This document shows, piece after piece, positions 16,437 through 22,323 of a stretch of 25,965 nt of DNA. The position numbers and the translations under genes are program-made. The notes beneath the pieces are model-generated. The model was given only the letters and a program-made list of their open reading frames with translations, was not told the origin of the DNA and made no database searches. The stretch comes from a virus, in the IMG/VR virus record IMGVR_UViG_3300010885_013691, positions 1 through 25,965 of that record, one strand, 5' to 3'. Within the stretch, counting starts at the first letter, position 1; the number at the start of each line of letters is the position of its first letter.

Positions 16437-17148
16437 TGGCAGGGGCGCCCGTTGCCTGCGCGTAAAGCGCAAGCGCGGTGCGCTTCAGTTTAATGTCACG
16501 CTCGGAGACGCGGCCCGTCTTTTCAAACGGACGGGGCTCCCAAGTGTTCGCCCAATAGGCGAGGTCATCCACGCCAAGGGAACTGATTTGATTGCCCTTG
16601 TTGCGGCCGAAGGGGATGATGGCGGCGGGGTCAATGTCCCCAGCAGGAATGGCCACAGGAGCCGCAGGAGCGGCGGCAATAGCGGCGCGGGCGCCAGCCA
16701 CAGCGGCCGCGGTCTTGGCGACGTAAGCCTGCGCAGGGGCCTTATGCGCGGTGCGCACAACGCGGTCAGACTCTGCATCGTCATCCGTGGTAGCCAGACC
16801 TGCGACGGCCGCGATGGCATAGCGCCTCAAATAAGAGAACAGGCTACCAGCATCCTGACCCTTCACAGTTTCACCGACAGGCAGGGTGACATACTGCTGG
16901 AGGAAGCCTCCGTCCTTGTGGAGAACCATCGTGTTGACGCCGACATGATTGCCGTCCCCGTAAGGGAACTGCACGATGGCGAGGCCATGCTTGGAGAACA
17001 CACCTTTCGTTGCCGACAGGTGCGCCCCGAGGGTGGCGTAGGAGTTCTTATGAAACGGGTTCTCGGCGTCAGCGACGACCCCCGTTCCGACTTCGTTGAT
17101 AGCGGCCACAAGAGCGGCCGCGAGTTCTGGCGTGATGTTGTTGTTCAT
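16399..17148 (-). CDS. ERF-family single-strand annealing protein
   Basis: 249 residues. The first 130 match the ERF recombinase pattern: NPFHKNSYATLGAHLSATKG, FSKHGLAIVQFP, NHVGVNTMVLHKDGGFLQQYVTLP, and a motif with QDAGSLFSYLRRYAIAAVAGLATTDDD. ERF proteins anneal complementary single strands in phage recombination. Then comes an Ala-rich linker, then IIPFGRNKGNQISSL...DLAYWANTW, a short module often seen at the ends of phage recombination proteins, and the extreme tail QDDVPF, which resembles the SSB acidic tip. It works with the exonuclease of the same operon. The ATG is 2 nt after the stop of the small RHH gene; no Shine-Dalgarno. Confidence 0.85.
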   Translation of the reverse strand: MNNNITPELAAALVAAINEVGTGVVADAENPFHKNSYATLGAHLSATKGVFSKHGLAIVQFPYGDGNHVGVNTMVLHKDGGFLQQYVTLPVGETVKGQDAGSLFSYLRRYAIAAVAGLATTDDDAESDRVVRTAHKAPAQAYVAKTAAAVAGARAAIAAAPAAPVAIPAGDIDPAAIIPFGRNKGNQISSLGVDDLAYWANTWEPRPFEKTGRVSERDIKLKRTALALYAQATGAPANAAEAPQDDVPF

Positions 17149-17150
17149 GG

Positions 17151-17318
17151 TTAGCGGGAAGATTTGATGCGATGTTCGATAGCGGCGCGAACTAATTTAG
17201 AGCGCGTTGTCTTAACGCGTTTTGCCTCGGCGTCCATTAGCGCGAGGAGTTTTTTGGGCAGGCGGACAGTCAGCATTTTTTCGGACAGCGGCGCGTCCTT
17301 GGCGAGTAGTGTGTTCAT
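17151..17318 (-). CDS. Ribbon-helix-helix (Arc/CopG-like) DNA-binding protein
   Basis: 55 residues. The layout is textbook RHH: a short strand (KMLTVRLP, residues 14-21), helix A (KKLLALMDAEAKRV), turn (KTTRSK) and helix B (LVRAAIEHRIKS). RHH dimers insert a two-stranded sheet into the DNA major groove at short palindromes. The ATG at 17318 overlaps the TGA of the transglycosylase gene by four nt (ATGA) and the ERF ATG comes 2 nt after its TAA, so it is clearly part of the operon. Likely a phage regulator or operon autoregulator; the TGTA-N-TACA dyads near the right-arm promoters are candidate sites (inference). Confidence 0.8.
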   Translation of the reverse strand: MNTLLAKDAPLSEKMLTVRLPKKLLALMDAEAKRVKTTRSKLVRAAIEHRIKSSR

Positions 17319-17839
17319 TTGGCGTAGAGAAGAAGAAAAGCCCTTGCAAGAATACGACGACGCGTTTCAGGAAGGAAGGGGTTGGAGTGTTGGTGGCCAT
17401 AGCGATTGGCACCTTTGATACCAAGGTTGTAAGACATGTAAAGAGAAATCTTCGTCGGAGTTAAACCCATCTTCAACTGACGTTCTTCCAGCCAGCGGAG
17501 GTGTTCCTGCGCCACGACGTAAGACTTCTTCCAATCAAAGCAGTTGGCCTTGCCGTAGGCATAGGACTTGGGGATGTGCCCGAACAGGCGCCGCACCGAG
17601 TCGTCCCAACTTGCGCGGTGCATCTGGAAGGCGCCAAGCGCCAGCCCAGAGTCTCCGATGGCGGCGGGGTTGACGTTGCTCTCAATCTGGGCAACCTTCA
17701 TAAGCAAGCCATCGTCGACCAAGGACGCCGCGGAAAGGGGGAGGGACGCCAGCAGTAACGCTGGCGCCCCTGTTGATGCTATGCAACCCGCAAGGCTCAA
17801 CAACACCCTGCGAAAGATAGATTGGGGTTTGTATGTCAT
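17315..17839 (-). CDS. Lytic transglycosylase / lysozyme-like endolysin
   Basis: 174 residues. N-terminal basic segment and hydrophobic stretch (about residues 10-37, with LLSLAGC and SLPLSA) resemble a signal peptide, with a lipobox-like LAGC. The catalytic part starts LLMKVAQIESNVNPAAIGDSG, with Glu at about 53 as the likely catalytic acid, then LGAFQMH, as in soluble lytic transglycosylases; a Tyr/Asn motif (ISLYMSYNLG) follows as expected. It would cleave peptidoglycan for lysis or entry. It is coded in the middle of the replication operon, four nt overlap on each side (ATGA with DnaC-like and RHH genes), while holin and spanin candidates are on the plus strand. Whether it is exported, membrane-anchored or signal-arrest is uncertain. 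Confidence 0.7.
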   Translation of the reverse strand: MTYKPQSIFRRVLLSLAGCIASTGAPALLLASLPLSAASLVDDGLLMKVAQIESNVNPAAIGDSGLALGAFQMHRASWDDSVRRLFGHIPKSYAYGKANCFDWKKSYVVAQEHLRWLEERQLKMGLTPTKISLYMSYNLGIKGANRYGHQHSNPFLPETRRRILARAFLLLYAK

Positions 17840-18516
17840 CTGTCAAGCCCTGCCCCGATGAGGGTATAGTAATCCTTGAACCGACGGATTAGCGCCGTGG
17901 CCATCTCCTTGTCGTCAAACCTATCCGCAAGGCTTTGACTGTTGAAGTTCGTCGTGATGATAGTCGGCCGCATGGCAGTCGTGCGCTCGTCAAGGACGGC
18001 AAACAAGTCAGACGTCAAGCGCGGCGTGGCCCGCTCCTTGCCCAAATCGTCAAACACAAGGACGTCAATCTTGGTCAGGTCGTCCAGCATGCGGGCGTGA
18101 GCCTTCTCGCCAAAGGACTCCTCAATGAGCCCCTCAAACTTACGCATCGTTAGAAACTGATAGGGCATGTTCTTATCGCGCGCGGCCTTCTCGGCCCATA
18201 AACGATTAAGAACATACCACGCGGCGCGCGTCTTGCCTACGCCCGTGGTCCCGTGAAGTAGCAGGCCAGACTTGGAGTCCTTGGGCGACCAATCGACGGC
18301 CGACTGCAAGCGCGGATGTAACTTGTCTACCGACGTGTCGCGGAATAAGGCTGGGTAAGACGGGATGAACTTGGGCATCTGATAGCCCTCCGCGGCAAAG
18401 CGGGCTTGGTCGTAATGCTCTCGGCACTTGTGGTAGCGGACCAACTTGCCATCGGTATTGACGCCGAGGACACAGCGCTTGCCACAATGGCAGGCTATCG
18501 TAAAATCAGAACTCAT
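17836..18516 (-). CDS. DnaC-like ATPase (replicative helicase loader)
   Basis: 226 residues. An N-terminal Cys cluster (Cys9, Cys11, Cys15, then Cys31, with His34) suggests a small metal site. Walker A is at about residues 86-95 (HGTTGVGKTR), Walker B in LVFDDLGKE, then sensor 1 (IITTNFN) and a terminal Arg pair (LIRRFKDYY) as in AAA+ loaders of the DnaC/IstB family. Such proteins bring the host replicative helicase to the origin. It follows the winged-helix initiator (11-nt overlap), the order known from lambda O-P and DnaD-DnaC phage modules. No helicase or polymerase gene is visible in the window, so it probably loads the host helicase. Confidence 0.85.
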   Translation of the reverse strand: MSSDFTIACHCGKRCVLGVNTDGKLVRYHKCREHYDQARFAAEGYQMPKFIPSYPALFRDTSVDKLHPRLQSAVDWSPKDSKSGLLLHGTTGVGKTRAAWYVLNRLWAEKAARDKNMPYQFLTMRKFEGLIEESFGEKAHARMLDDLTKIDVLVFDDLGKERATPRLTSDLFAVLDERTTAMRPTIITTNFNSQSLADRFDDKEMATALIRRFKDYYTLIGAGLDR

Positions 18517-19177
18517 CGTGGTCTTTCTTGGTTAAGGCTTTGGCGGGCATCTTGCCCTTGCGAACGGGGAACAAGCCCCTCCATCCGTTGCGGATAGACG
18601 TCTCGATACACTCGACAGCATCGTGCGCCGACATGGCGTTGAGGAACTCCAACTGCCCGACGTAGGTCAAGTAGGGGACCTTGCGCTTAGGGAAGGCATA
18701 CTGAACCCAGCGATGCCATGCCGCGGAGAACTCGGGAACAGTCATGTGCGCTGGCTGTTGGGTGAGCATAAAGTCAGGCGTCTTTGGTGCCCTCTCCCCT
18801 TGTATCTTATCCTCTTTATTATCTTCTTTGTTATATGGGTGCAGTTTTCTGCGGGGGCCCCCCGCAGATTTCTTCACCCCTCCCCCGCAGATTTCTGCAC
18901 CCCCCAAGGCGATGCTCTCGACTGTGCGGATGATGCGGCGCCCCTCAACCTCGGTGCGCTGGATGATACCGATGGCATCCAACTCCGCGAGGAGGACCTG
19001 AACGCCCCTCTCGCTGACGCCCAGAAGGCGTTGGAGGTAGGCGTTGGAGGCGTAGCACCCGTCGTCCCCGTCCAAGCCCGCCACGACCCCGTAGAGGATT
19101 TTAGCGGACGTGGTCAGGTTCGTGTTATTGAACACCGCGGAGGGTATCCAGACTCCTGTGAACTTGGGCTCACTCAT
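18506..19177 (-). CDS. Winged-helix replication initiator
   Basis: 223 residues. Residues about 1-85 form a winged helix: LTTSAKILYGVVAGLD, then CYASNAYLQRLLGVSERGVQVLLAELDAIGIIQR and a wing RRIIRTVESIA, as in phage O/DnaD/RepA-type initiators. Residues 92-125 are a Gly- and Lys/Glu-rich linker coded over the origin-like repeats. The C-terminal part holds a helical module with Trp (AAWHRWVQYAFPKRK) and ends KKDHDEF. It would bind the repeats in its own gene and hand over the helicase loader coded next. Start ATG at 19177 overlaps the upstream stop by four nt (ATGA). The family is clear by architecture; the C-terminal domain is not identified. Confidence 0.8.
   Translation of the reverse strand: MSEPKFTGVWIPSAVFNNTNLTTSAKILYGVVAGLDGDDGCYASNAYLQRLLGVSERGVQVLLAELDAIGIIQRTEVEGRRIIRTVESIALGGAEICGGGVKKSAGGPRRKLHPYNKEDNKEDKIQGERAPKTPDFMLTQQPAHMTVPEFSAAWHRWVQYAFPKRKVPYLTYVGQLEFLNAMSAHDAVECIETSIRNGWRGLFPVRKGKMPAKALTKKDHDEF
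18800..18905. other. Candidate phage origin: AT-rich stretch plus three 23-bp-spaced repeats
   Basis: Three 12-bp cores lie at 18841-18852 (GCAGTTTTCTGC), 18864-18875 (GCAGATTTCTTC) and 18887-18898 (GCAGATTTCTGC). Their starts are exactly 23 bp apart, about two helical turns. The outer two cores are dyads. Flanks are C-rich, and core one is in inverted orientation relative to the others. An AT-rich stretch (about 18800-18836, beginning TGTATCTTAT) lies directly next to them. Repeats plus AT-rich DNA inside an initiator gene is the lambda O arrangement. This is read directly from sequence; origin activity is inference. Confidence 0.7.
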
Positions 19178-19395
19178 TTTCCAAAAGCGTGGGGGTGATT
19201 GTAGGAGTCGCCGCCGTCGTCCTCCTCGTCGAGTTGCTTGTCGAGTTGCTTGTCAAGGTAAGCAACGTTGTTCTTCAACCGCTCAACCTCTGACTTGAGT
19301 AGGGCGTTCTCCTTGTTCAGTTCGCCAATGCGCTTCATCATGGTTACTTCCAAGGGGACTGACTTCGTCCGCTTGGGGTTTAATGGGTCGCTCAC
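19174..19395 (-). CDS. Small coiled-coil protein A
   Basis: 73 residues from a GTG start at 19395. Residues about 17-55 form a leucine heptad (MMKRIGELNKENALLKSEVE, then RLKNNVAYLDKQLDKQLDEE). A 12-nt direct repeat codes for DKQL twice. The tail is acidic (EEDDGGDSYNH). The GTG start overlaps the TGA of the upstream small gene (GTGA), and its TGA overlaps the initiator ATG. The gene upstream codes for a similar coiled coil, which suggests a pair that may dimerise. Function unknown; a partner or modulator of replication proteins is a guess from position. Confidence 0.7.
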   Translation of the reverse strand: MSDPLNPKRTKSVPLEVTMMKRIGELNKENALLKSEVERLKNNVAYLDKQLDKQLDEEDDGGDSYNHPHAFGK

Positions 19396-19571
19396 GACTG
19401 TTCCTCCTTGGCGTCTGGGGTGATGGCGCCGCGAGTGATGGCGTCGGTCAGACGCTCGACCTCAGCCTTAAGGCGGGCGTTCTCGGCCGCAAAGTCCCGA
19501 CACTCGTTGCCGAGGCGGAGGACGGAGGCGGCGAGGCTGGCCCTAATACTTTCATGGGTGTCCTCGTTCAT
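19392..19571 (-). CDS. Small coiled-coil protein B
   Basis: 59 residues (ATG at 19571). The centre carries a heptad helix: RLGNECRDFAAENARLKAEV then ERLTDAI. The Glu-Asn-Ala-x-Leu-Lys-x-Glu-Val-Glu-Arg-Leu pattern is also present in protein A next door, which hints at a duplication or a heterodimer. The last residues are polar (TPDAKEEQS). Four-nt overlaps tie it to both neighbours. No family is recognised. Confidence 0.65.
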   Translation of the reverse strand: MNEDTHESIRASLAASVLRLGNECRDFAAENARLKAEVERLTDAITRGAITPDAKEEQS

Positions 19572-19774
19572 TCGATGCCTCCATCTCTGATACCGAACGT
19601 GTCGTTGCGCACAAACTTGAATTGGTCGGAGGCAAAATGACGGATAGAGCCATCTCCATCCAGCACGATAGCAAACACGTCATTGGAAAACGTGCCGCCA
19701 TCGCGAACATAAACCAGCATACCATAGCCAATCGGCGTCTCGACAGGCATGGGATTGCGGAACTCGTAAATCAC
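19568..19774 (-). CDS. Small beta-rich protein, function unknown
   Basis: 68 residues from the GTG at 19774, which overlaps the exonuclease TGA (GTGA) and follows GGAGGTGG by 4 nt. That is the only good Shine-Dalgarno match I see at a gene start here, though it also codes for the exonuclease C-terminus. A longer frame to 19870 would overlap the exonuclease by 100 nt. Strand-like blocks are MLVYVRDGGTF, FAIVLDGDGSIRHF and QFKFVRND. No family is recognised. Confidence 0.65.
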   Translation of the reverse strand: MIYEFRNPMPVETPIGYGMLVYVRDGGTFSNDVFAIVLDGDGSIRHFASDQFKFVRNDTFGIRDGGIE

Positions 19775-20592
19775 AGGACCACCTCCAACTCGATGATTTT
19801 GGTGTCGGAATAACCGGGCCAGATACCCTTGGTCTGACAGTCGTAGAAGTTCTCTAACGACAGACGCCACTCGTCGATAGCGTTACCGACTGTGCGCGCG
19901 GATAAGACGTAGACCGCCACGGCGAACGGCGCATGCTTCTCTTGCGCAATCCACTTGAACGTCACCTCGTCGCGGCCAAGGCCAGCGTAAGCGATGAGGT
20001 GCTTATACTGCGCTTCCTGCATGTCATAACGGAAGTCACGGACTGCTTTCTTAAAGCCAGCGGGGCTTGCGTCCTTACACGTTTTCAGGTCGAAGATGGT
20101 TTTCGTTTCGTCAATCCAACCATCGAGCAAACCCTTGATACGAAGGGTCTTTCCGCCGTGGATAGGATGGTCGGCCTCGATAGCCATTTCATTCTCGCGC
20201 TTCTGCCCGAGGATTTCAGCCGCGATAGGATGCGACATGAGGGCCTGACTCATCGCGATAATGTCATTCATCTCGTCCTCGCTGATACAGACGCGGCCGT
20301 TAAGGCCAGCCTCGAAATCGGCCTTGGCCTGCTTGCCCTCCTTGGTTCGCGCATCCCACTTGGGCTTGATGCAGACGTGGTCATCGAACCTGTCGGGCGT
20401 TAGGATGTAGGTGTGGTAGGCGGTGCCGAACATCATCGCGTCCGTCGTTTCTTTTGGCGTTTCAGTCGCCGCGAGGTAATGCGCGGGCGACGTGAGGAAC
20501 GACGTCAGAGACGACTTCGACAGGGCTTTGATAGAACGATACTGTGCATCGGGGATGCCGCGATGCACGACGGCGTTGTGTGGGTTTTCCAT
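19771..20592 (-). CDS. RecE/Cas4-type exonuclease (PD-(D/E)XK)
   Basis: 273 residues. The pattern is that of phage exonucleases of the PD-(D/E)XK class (Exo VIII/DUF3799 type): MMFGTAYHTYILTP with a conserved His; a catalytic Asp in IKGLLDGWID followed by the strand IFDLKTCKDAS containing D-x-K; and a final helix motif EAQYKHLIAYA with Gln/Tyr. It degrades one strand of dsDNA ends to make substrate for the ERF annealing protein, which is coded downstream. Its ATG is preceded by a promoter-like site 9 nt upstream. The small gene after it starts in a GTGA overlap. Confidence 0.85.
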   Translation of the reverse strand: MENPHNAVVHRGIPDAQYRSIKALSKSSLTSFLTSPAHYLAATETPKETTDAMMFGTAYHTYILTPDRFDDHVCIKPKWDARTKEGKQAKADFEAGLNGRVCISEDEMNDIIAMSQALMSHPIAAEILGQKRENEMAIEADHPIHGGKTLRIKGLLDGWIDETKTIFDLKTCKDASPAGFKKAVRDFRYDMQEAQYKHLIAYAGLGRDEVTFKWIAQEKHAPFAVAVYVLSARTVGNAIDEWRLSLENFYDCQTKGIWPGYSDTKIIELEVVL

Positions 20593-20601
20593 AGCGGGGG
20601 T

Positions 20602-20631
20602 TATGTATTACGGCCCCCGCCCTGTTGTCAA
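20602..20631 (-). promoter_or_regulatory. Promoter for the exonuclease and downstream operon
   Basis: On the minus strand TTGACA (20631-20626), 18 nt, then TACATA (20607-20602), which is preceded by GTAA as in the right-arm promoters. The ATG follows 9 nt after the -10, so the transcript should be leaderless or nearly so. The -35 sits inside the last codons of the RusA-like gene. Confidence 0.6.
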
Positions 20632-21104
20632 GCGTCGTCTTGCAACCAGATTTCCAGATAGCCCTCGGCGGCTTCGCTCTTGTGCAAGACCAACGTCGAC
20701 ACGATAACGTCATCCCGAACCCAGCGGGCCGCGGTCAGGGTATCCAGCACAGTCTTGCATGCGTTATCCAAGTCAGGTTTTGTCTGACACGGCGTCAGCC
20801 CCTGCGTCTTGGACCTGCTCTTGGGTCGTTCAAATACCCAATGAAAAGTTATCCTAACGGGGGTCCCGATAGGGTCTGGGGGCTTGGCCTCGGCCAGCAG
20901 GAACCCAAGGTGTTTAAGGAACCCGCTTAACGGCCCTTGCCTTGTAGCCTTTCCAATGAAGTAGCGGCCCGAGCGGGTTTTGAGGACACGGAGGGAAGCC
21001 TGATGTGTAGTGCGCGGCGGCGGTAGTCCGTAGCAGAAGTGGAGCCGAACAGGCCCACAAGCCAGCACACTATCGTTAATACGCTTCCGCCTGCAATCAG
21101 ACAT
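20628..21104 (-). CDS. RusA-like Holliday-junction resolvase
   Basis: About 158 residues from the ATG at 21104; a GTG at 21068 is also possible. The core is RusA-like: an early strand with LPPPRTTHQA, a strand and helix about LHFCYG and KATRQGPLSGFLKHLGF, then PVRITFHWVFERPK, then the catalytic-type motif TKPDLDNACKTVLDTL and an acidic pair, WVRDDVIVSTLVLHK. RusA cuts four-way junctions at the end of recombination. It completes a set with the exonuclease and ERF protein. Its 5' third overlaps a small membrane-protein frame in a different frame, so the start is uncertain. Confidence 0.75.
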   Translation of the reverse strand: MSDCRRKRINDSVLACGPVRLHFCYGLPPPRTTHQASLRVLKTRSGRYFIGKATRQGPLSGFLKHLGFLLAEAKPPDPIGTPVRITFHWVFERPKSRSKTQGLTPCQTKPDLDNACKTVLDTLTAARWVRDDVIVSTLVLHKSEAAEGYLEIWLQDDA

Positions 21105-21130
21105 ATTCCAAAAAATACGATGAGTTCCAT
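20927..21130 (-). CDS. Small single-pass membrane protein (overlaps RusA-like gene)
   Basis: 67 residues. The N-terminus is strongly hydrophobic (MELIVFFGICLIAGGSVLTI, then VCWLVGLFG), one membrane helix, followed by a basic tail (DYRRRALHIRLPSVSSK...LERLQGKGR). The ATG sits in the context CCCCCGCTATGG, identical to the context at the exonuclease start, downstream of a TTGACA box. About 178 nt overlap the RusA-like gene in another frame; the basic tail lies in that overlap. Either frame could be read first. No homologue is recognised. Confidence 0.45.
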   Translation of the reverse strand: MELIVFFGICLIAGGSVLTIVCWLVGLFGSTSATDYRRRALHIRLPSVSSKPARAATSLERLQGKGR

Positions 21131-21140
21131 AGCGGGGGCG

Positions 21141-21168
21141 AGAACATTCCATTTGCATCCCATGTCAA
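21141..21168 (-). promoter_or_regulatory. Divergent promoter, leftward arm
   Basis: TTGACA at 21168-21163 and, 16 nt further, TGTTCT (21146-21141), a weak -10. It would drive the leftward operon starting at 21130. It overlaps the rightward promoter on the other strand. Confidence 0.4.
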
Positions 21169-21180
21169 GCGTGATACATT
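21153..21180 (+). promoter_or_regulatory. Divergent promoter, rightward arm (leaderless start)
   Basis: TTGCAT (21153-21158), 16 nt, TACATT (21175-21180); the ATG of the HTH gene begins 6 nt later, where transcription itself should begin. It shares the TACAT -10 of the other right-arm promoters. Confidence 0.5.
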
Positions 21181-21186
21181 GACGCC

Positions 21187-21687
21187 ATGACTTTTGAAAG
21201 CGAACCCGAGCGCCTGCCCACGAACCCGTCGACGCGGTCAACGGGCGAGGGCCTGACTAACGACCAACGCCAGCGCGTCATTACGCTATTGAAAGACGGG
21301 GTCAGCGTGAACGAAGTCGTCGACCAGACGGGCCACTCAAAGCATACTGTCCTCGCCATCCGCCGCGCACAGGAAGATGCCAACGGCCTGAACCTAATGA
21401 ATTGGAAAAAGGCCACGGCCGCTACCATGGCGGCTATCGTGGCCAAGGGTAGCACCCGCCTGCTGGAAGAAATCGAGAACATCCCCGCGGGCCAACTGCC
21501 CCTTGCGCTGGCCATCCTGACCGACAAGGTGCTGGCCTTACAGGACGTCCCGACAGTCGTGGTCGAACACCGCCTGCGCGTTAGCCATGAGGACATTAAC
21601 AAGATGCTTAAAGGAGAAGCCGACGTCATTGACCTGCCGCCCGAGCCAGCGGAGTCCCCGTCAACGGGGCCCGAGCCGAAAGAATAA
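21187..21687 (+). CDS. HTH DNA-binding protein (terminase-small-like possibility)
   Basis: 166 residues. A helix-turn-helix lies at about residues 26-60 (LTNDQRQRVITLLKDGVSVN, then EVVDQTGHSKHTVLAIRRAQ). A helical middle follows (KKATAATMAAIVAKGSTRLL) with LALAILTDKVLALQDVP and VVVEHRLRVSHEDINKML, a pattern I know from phage HTH proteins often placed near terminase genes. The tail is acidic and Pro-rich. No terminase large subunit is in this window, so the packaging role is only a possibility; a transcriptional role is equally possible. First gene of the rightward arm, started from a leaderless-type promoter. Confidence 0.7.
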   Translation: MTFESEPERLPTNPSTRSTGEGLTNDQRQRVITLLKDGVSVNEVVDQTGHSKHTVLAIRRAQEDANGLNLMNWKKATAATMAAIVAKGSTRLLEEIENIPAGQLPLALAILTDKVLALQDVPTVVVEHRLRVSHEDINKMLKGEADVIDLPPEPAESPSTGPEPKE

Positions 21688-21811
21688 GGCGTTCGTTAAG
21701 CGCGGCCTGACGCCGTCGGAACGCCGCGTTGTGGCCGAAACCATGGCCGCGGTCCGCGAGCGCTGGAAGGCCCTGCTTGCGCTCAACAAGTGGCAGGCGC
21801 CCGAAAAGTAA
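21587..21811 (+). CDS. Possible small gene overlapping the HTH gene end
   Basis: 74 residues from an ATG inside the HTH gene. Only the last 43 or so residues (after the HTH stop) look like real protein: FVKRGLTPSERRVVAETM and AAVRERWKALLALNKWQ form an amphipathic helix and the codons are strongly G/C-ending, like real genes nearby. The first 30 residues look like a shadow of the HTH gene. No start is obvious after the stop, so the true N-terminus is unclear. Confidence 0.4.
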   Translation: MRTLTRCLKEKPTSLTCRPSQRSPRQRGPSRKNKAFVKRGLTPSERRVVAETMAAVRERWKALLALNKWQAPEK

Positions 21812-21814
21812 ATC

Positions 21815-21842
21815 TTGACTTTGGCCAAAAATGTATTACAAC
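21815..21842 (+). promoter_or_regulatory. Promoter of the histone-like gene, with dyad
   Basis: TTGACT (21815-21820), 16 nt, TACAAC (21837-21842). The dyad TGTATTACA lies at 21832-21840. The ATG of the histone-like gene lies 23 nt after the -10. Confidence 0.55.
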
Positions 21843-21865
21843 GATAGGTGCATCCCTAACTCCCA

Positions 21866-22066
21866 ATGAAGTATAAATACCTAAAACCAGCCGCCGTCCG
21901 TAAGTTTATTAAATCCCACGGCAAACGCACCAGCCACGAATACCTCGCCGCGTTGGACCGCTATGTTGAATACAAGTTATTGCAGTCCGTAGAGGTCCAC
22001 AACGGGGGCAAAAAGACCCTCGACGCGGGCGTGGCCGCTTACTCGCTTGGCCTCGGCAATCGCTAA
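21866..22066 (+). CDS. Histone-fold-like small protein
   Basis: 66 residues. The layout matches one histone fold: a first helix (AAVRKFIKSHGK), loop with Arg-Thr-Ser, the long central helix (HEYLAALDRYVEYKLLQSVEV) and a loop NGGKKTLDAGVAAYSL, where G-x-K-T-(L/I)-x-A is the typical loop/third helix of archaeal and bacterial histones (the equivalent in archaeal HMfB is GRKTIKAEDIELA). Strongly basic (Lys/Arg) at the start. It would bind or compact DNA. The ATG follows a promoter with TGTA-N-TACA. Family placement is from pattern recognition, not from a search. Confidence 0.65.
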   Translation: MKYKYLKPAAVRKFIKSHGKRTSHEYLAALDRYVEYKLLQSVEVHNGGKKTLDAGVAAYSLGLGNR

Positions 22067-22069
22067 CCC

Positions 22070-22285
22070 ATGGCCAAGCGCAAGTCCCTGCCCTGCTACG
22101 CCGAACTCGCGCCTGACGAACAGGCGCGGGTCCTCGGCCATGTAGAGGAACACATCCGCCACGCGGTCCGCAAGGGAGGCGCCGCGGGTATCTCGGACCT
22201 CGCCCAATGGGTATGCACGAACCTCGACAACGACGTGGTCAGGACGACCCTCGACTACCTCGCGCGGCGCCCCCCAACAAAGTGA
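22070..22285 (+). CDS. Small protein, function unknown
   Basis: 71 residues, ATG 3 nt after the stop of the histone-like gene and so probably co-transcribed. It appears helical (LAPDEQARVLGHVEEHIRH, then SDLAQWVCTNLDNDVVRTTL). The N-terminus is basic (MAKRKS) and the C-terminus Arg/Pro-rich. No family is recognised; a short winged-helix-like pattern is conceivable but not supported by a clear motif. Confidence 0.65.
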   Translation: MAKRKSLPCYAELAPDEQARVLGHVEEHIRHAVRKGGAAGISDLAQWVCTNLDNDVVRTTLDYLARRPPTK

Positions 22286-22295
22286 AACCCAGCGC

Positions 22296-22323
22296 TTGAC
22301 TTGGACTAAAATTGTAATACATC
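22296..22323 (+). promoter_or_regulatory. Promoter of the DUF3846-like gene, with dyad
   Basis: TTGACT (22296-22301), 16 nt, TACATC (22318-22323), with TGTAATACA at 22313-22321. The ATG of the next gene is 23 nt downstream of the -10. Confidence 0.6.

Noticed and set aside
16285-17154. Plus-strand frame of 289 codons opposite the ERF gene
   Set aside because: The minus strand here has the clear ERF motifs; the plus frame is its shadow.
21165-21629. Minus-strand frame opposite the HTH gene
   Set aside because: Ser/Arg/Met-rich shadow composition and no motif, whereas the plus frame has an HTH and a promoter.
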